Below, in pieces: positions 63,584 through 64,000 of a stretch of 64,000 nucleotides of DNA (positions within the stretch are counted from its first letter, which is position 1; each line of letters starts with the position of its first letter). The notes below the pieces were generated by a model. That model saw only the letters and a list, made by a program, of their open reading frames with translations, did not search any database and was not told where the DNA came from. A program made the translations under genes and the position numbers. Location of the stretch: positions 1 through 64,000 of the forward strand of contig JBDSQB010000015.1 of assembly GCA_039930045.1 (NCBI GenBank). The letters run 5' to 3'. Source of the DNA: Chthoniobacterales bacterium. GTDB lineage: Bacteria > Verrucomicrobiota > Verrucomicrobiia > Chthoniobacterales > DASVRZ01.

Positions 63584-64000
63584 ATGAAAAACCTCAATAC
63601 TACGCAACGTGGAGTCTTATTCCTCGTTTTACTGGCACTCGTTGCCATTCCATTTGTCTTACTCCGCTCTGGAAAAACTTCCTCTGAAGTAAAGGCAACC
63701 GCTGCACAAACGCCAGCAGCGCCGACGAGGTCATCGGTGGCAGCCTCCAGCACTCGGGCGACGACGCTGGTTGCCAATCTGCCTGCGGCAGTTCCCACCA
63801 AAAAAACCTGGCCAGCACCCGCAGAGACTTGGGGCGTAAAATTGCAGCCTCGCTCCGCTGCCTACGCGGCAGCCAAACGCTCCGGACAAGAGGTCAAGGG
63901 CAGAGCCGGTCCACTGGATGTGGCGGCAATGACCAGCCCAGCCAAGCTGCATGAGGGAGACGAACTAACGATTCCCCTGCTGGGTGGCGAGCAGGTGACG
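63584..64000 (+). CDS. N-terminus of a secreted protein, cut by window end
   Basis: ATG 63584 opens a frame that continues past the window end (139 codons seen). A signal anchor (GVLFLVLLALVAIPFVLL) is followed by an Ala/Thr-rich linker (ATAAQTPAAPTRSSVAAS) and the start of a mature domain ending LHEGDELTIPLLGGEQVT. That ending resembles propeptide strands of secreted metalloproteases, but too little is visible to be sure. The stretch 63500-63583 shows no clear terminator. Confidence 0.6.
   Translation, partial: MKNLNTTQRGVLFLVLLALVAIPFVLLRSGKTSSEVKATAAQTPAAPTRSSVAASSTRATTLVANLPAAVPTKKTWPAPAETWGVKLQPRSAAYAAAKRSGQEVKGRAGPLDVAAMTSPAKLHEGDELTIPLLGGEQVT

Noticed and set aside
1-64000. CRISPR array or cas genes
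   Set aside because: No regularly spaced identical direct repeats and no Cas-like protein seen.
1-64000. Prophage, insertion sequence or integrase
   Set aside because: No transposase, integrase or phage structural gene is recognisable; the only mobile-like hint is the REP-like repeat at 7251-7346.

Overview
The window looks like a chromosomal segment of a diderm member of the Verrucomicrobiota. The clues are a 51-residue Chlamydia/Verrucomicrobia small basic protein (41223-41378), a UBact-type ubiquitin-like protein encoded beside proteasome subunits (27673-29417), a heptose epimerase gene of lipopolysaccharide synthesis, and a huge LamG/fibronectin secreted protein with a calcium-binding-repeat tail of a kind often seen in this phylum. 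Genus cannot be fixed from the sequence alone.

Region 1 (1 to about 25.8 kb) is a plant-polysaccharide degradation island, all on the + strand. It holds a >2349-residue alginate-lyase-like modular protein (open at the window start), a GPH-type sugar symporter, GH28, a DUF2264 protein, GH78, an orphan GH43 C-terminal scrap, GH127/GH146, GH43 with an F5/8 C domain, an alpha/beta-hydrolase esterase candidate, GH95 and GH31 with PA14. The activities fit side-chain removal and backbone cleavage of rhamnogalacturonan/pectin or a related arabinose-, rhamnose- and fucose-bearing glycan. There is no SusC/SusD pair and no regulator here. The island carries decay scars: a frameshift in GH78, an orphan GH43 tail with two compensating frameshifts, a chimeric zinc-ribbon ORF spanning an inverted repeat, and coding debris after GH31.

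Region 2 (25.8 to 37.1 kb) holds protein-quality-control genes among housekeeping ones. After an RluA-type pseudouridine synthase and a D-Ala-D-Ala carboxypeptidase (both -), a tight operon encodes UBact, PrcB and PrcA, followed by a peptidoglycan-binding-domain protein, a GT4 glycosyltransferase and a CobA-HemD fusion. Then comes a GrpE-like / lid-less Hsp70 / FGE-like trio. The third protein of that trio starts with a J-domain-like segment without HPD, and its FGE fold lacks the catalytic cysteines. This trio is my best candidate for an undescribed system.

Region 3 (37.2 to 53.2 kb) is core metabolism and repair: purA, an AI-2E family membrane protein, rluB, the small basic protein, a dapF-dapA-dapB-folK-panB-glycosyltransferase run, a long TPR protein overlapping uvrA, a small histidine-kinase-DHp-like protein and a tRNA-Leu(CAG).

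Region 4 (53.2 to 64 kb) holds dnaN and dnaA (-) and a probable replication origin upstream of dnaA (55733-56192) with a perfect DnaA box. Beyond it lie a sodium:solute symporter, a nucleoside phosphorylase/MTAN-like protein, hldD, an ABCG-like transporter, a small secreted protein, an AsmA-like protein, and the start of a secreted protein cut by the window end.
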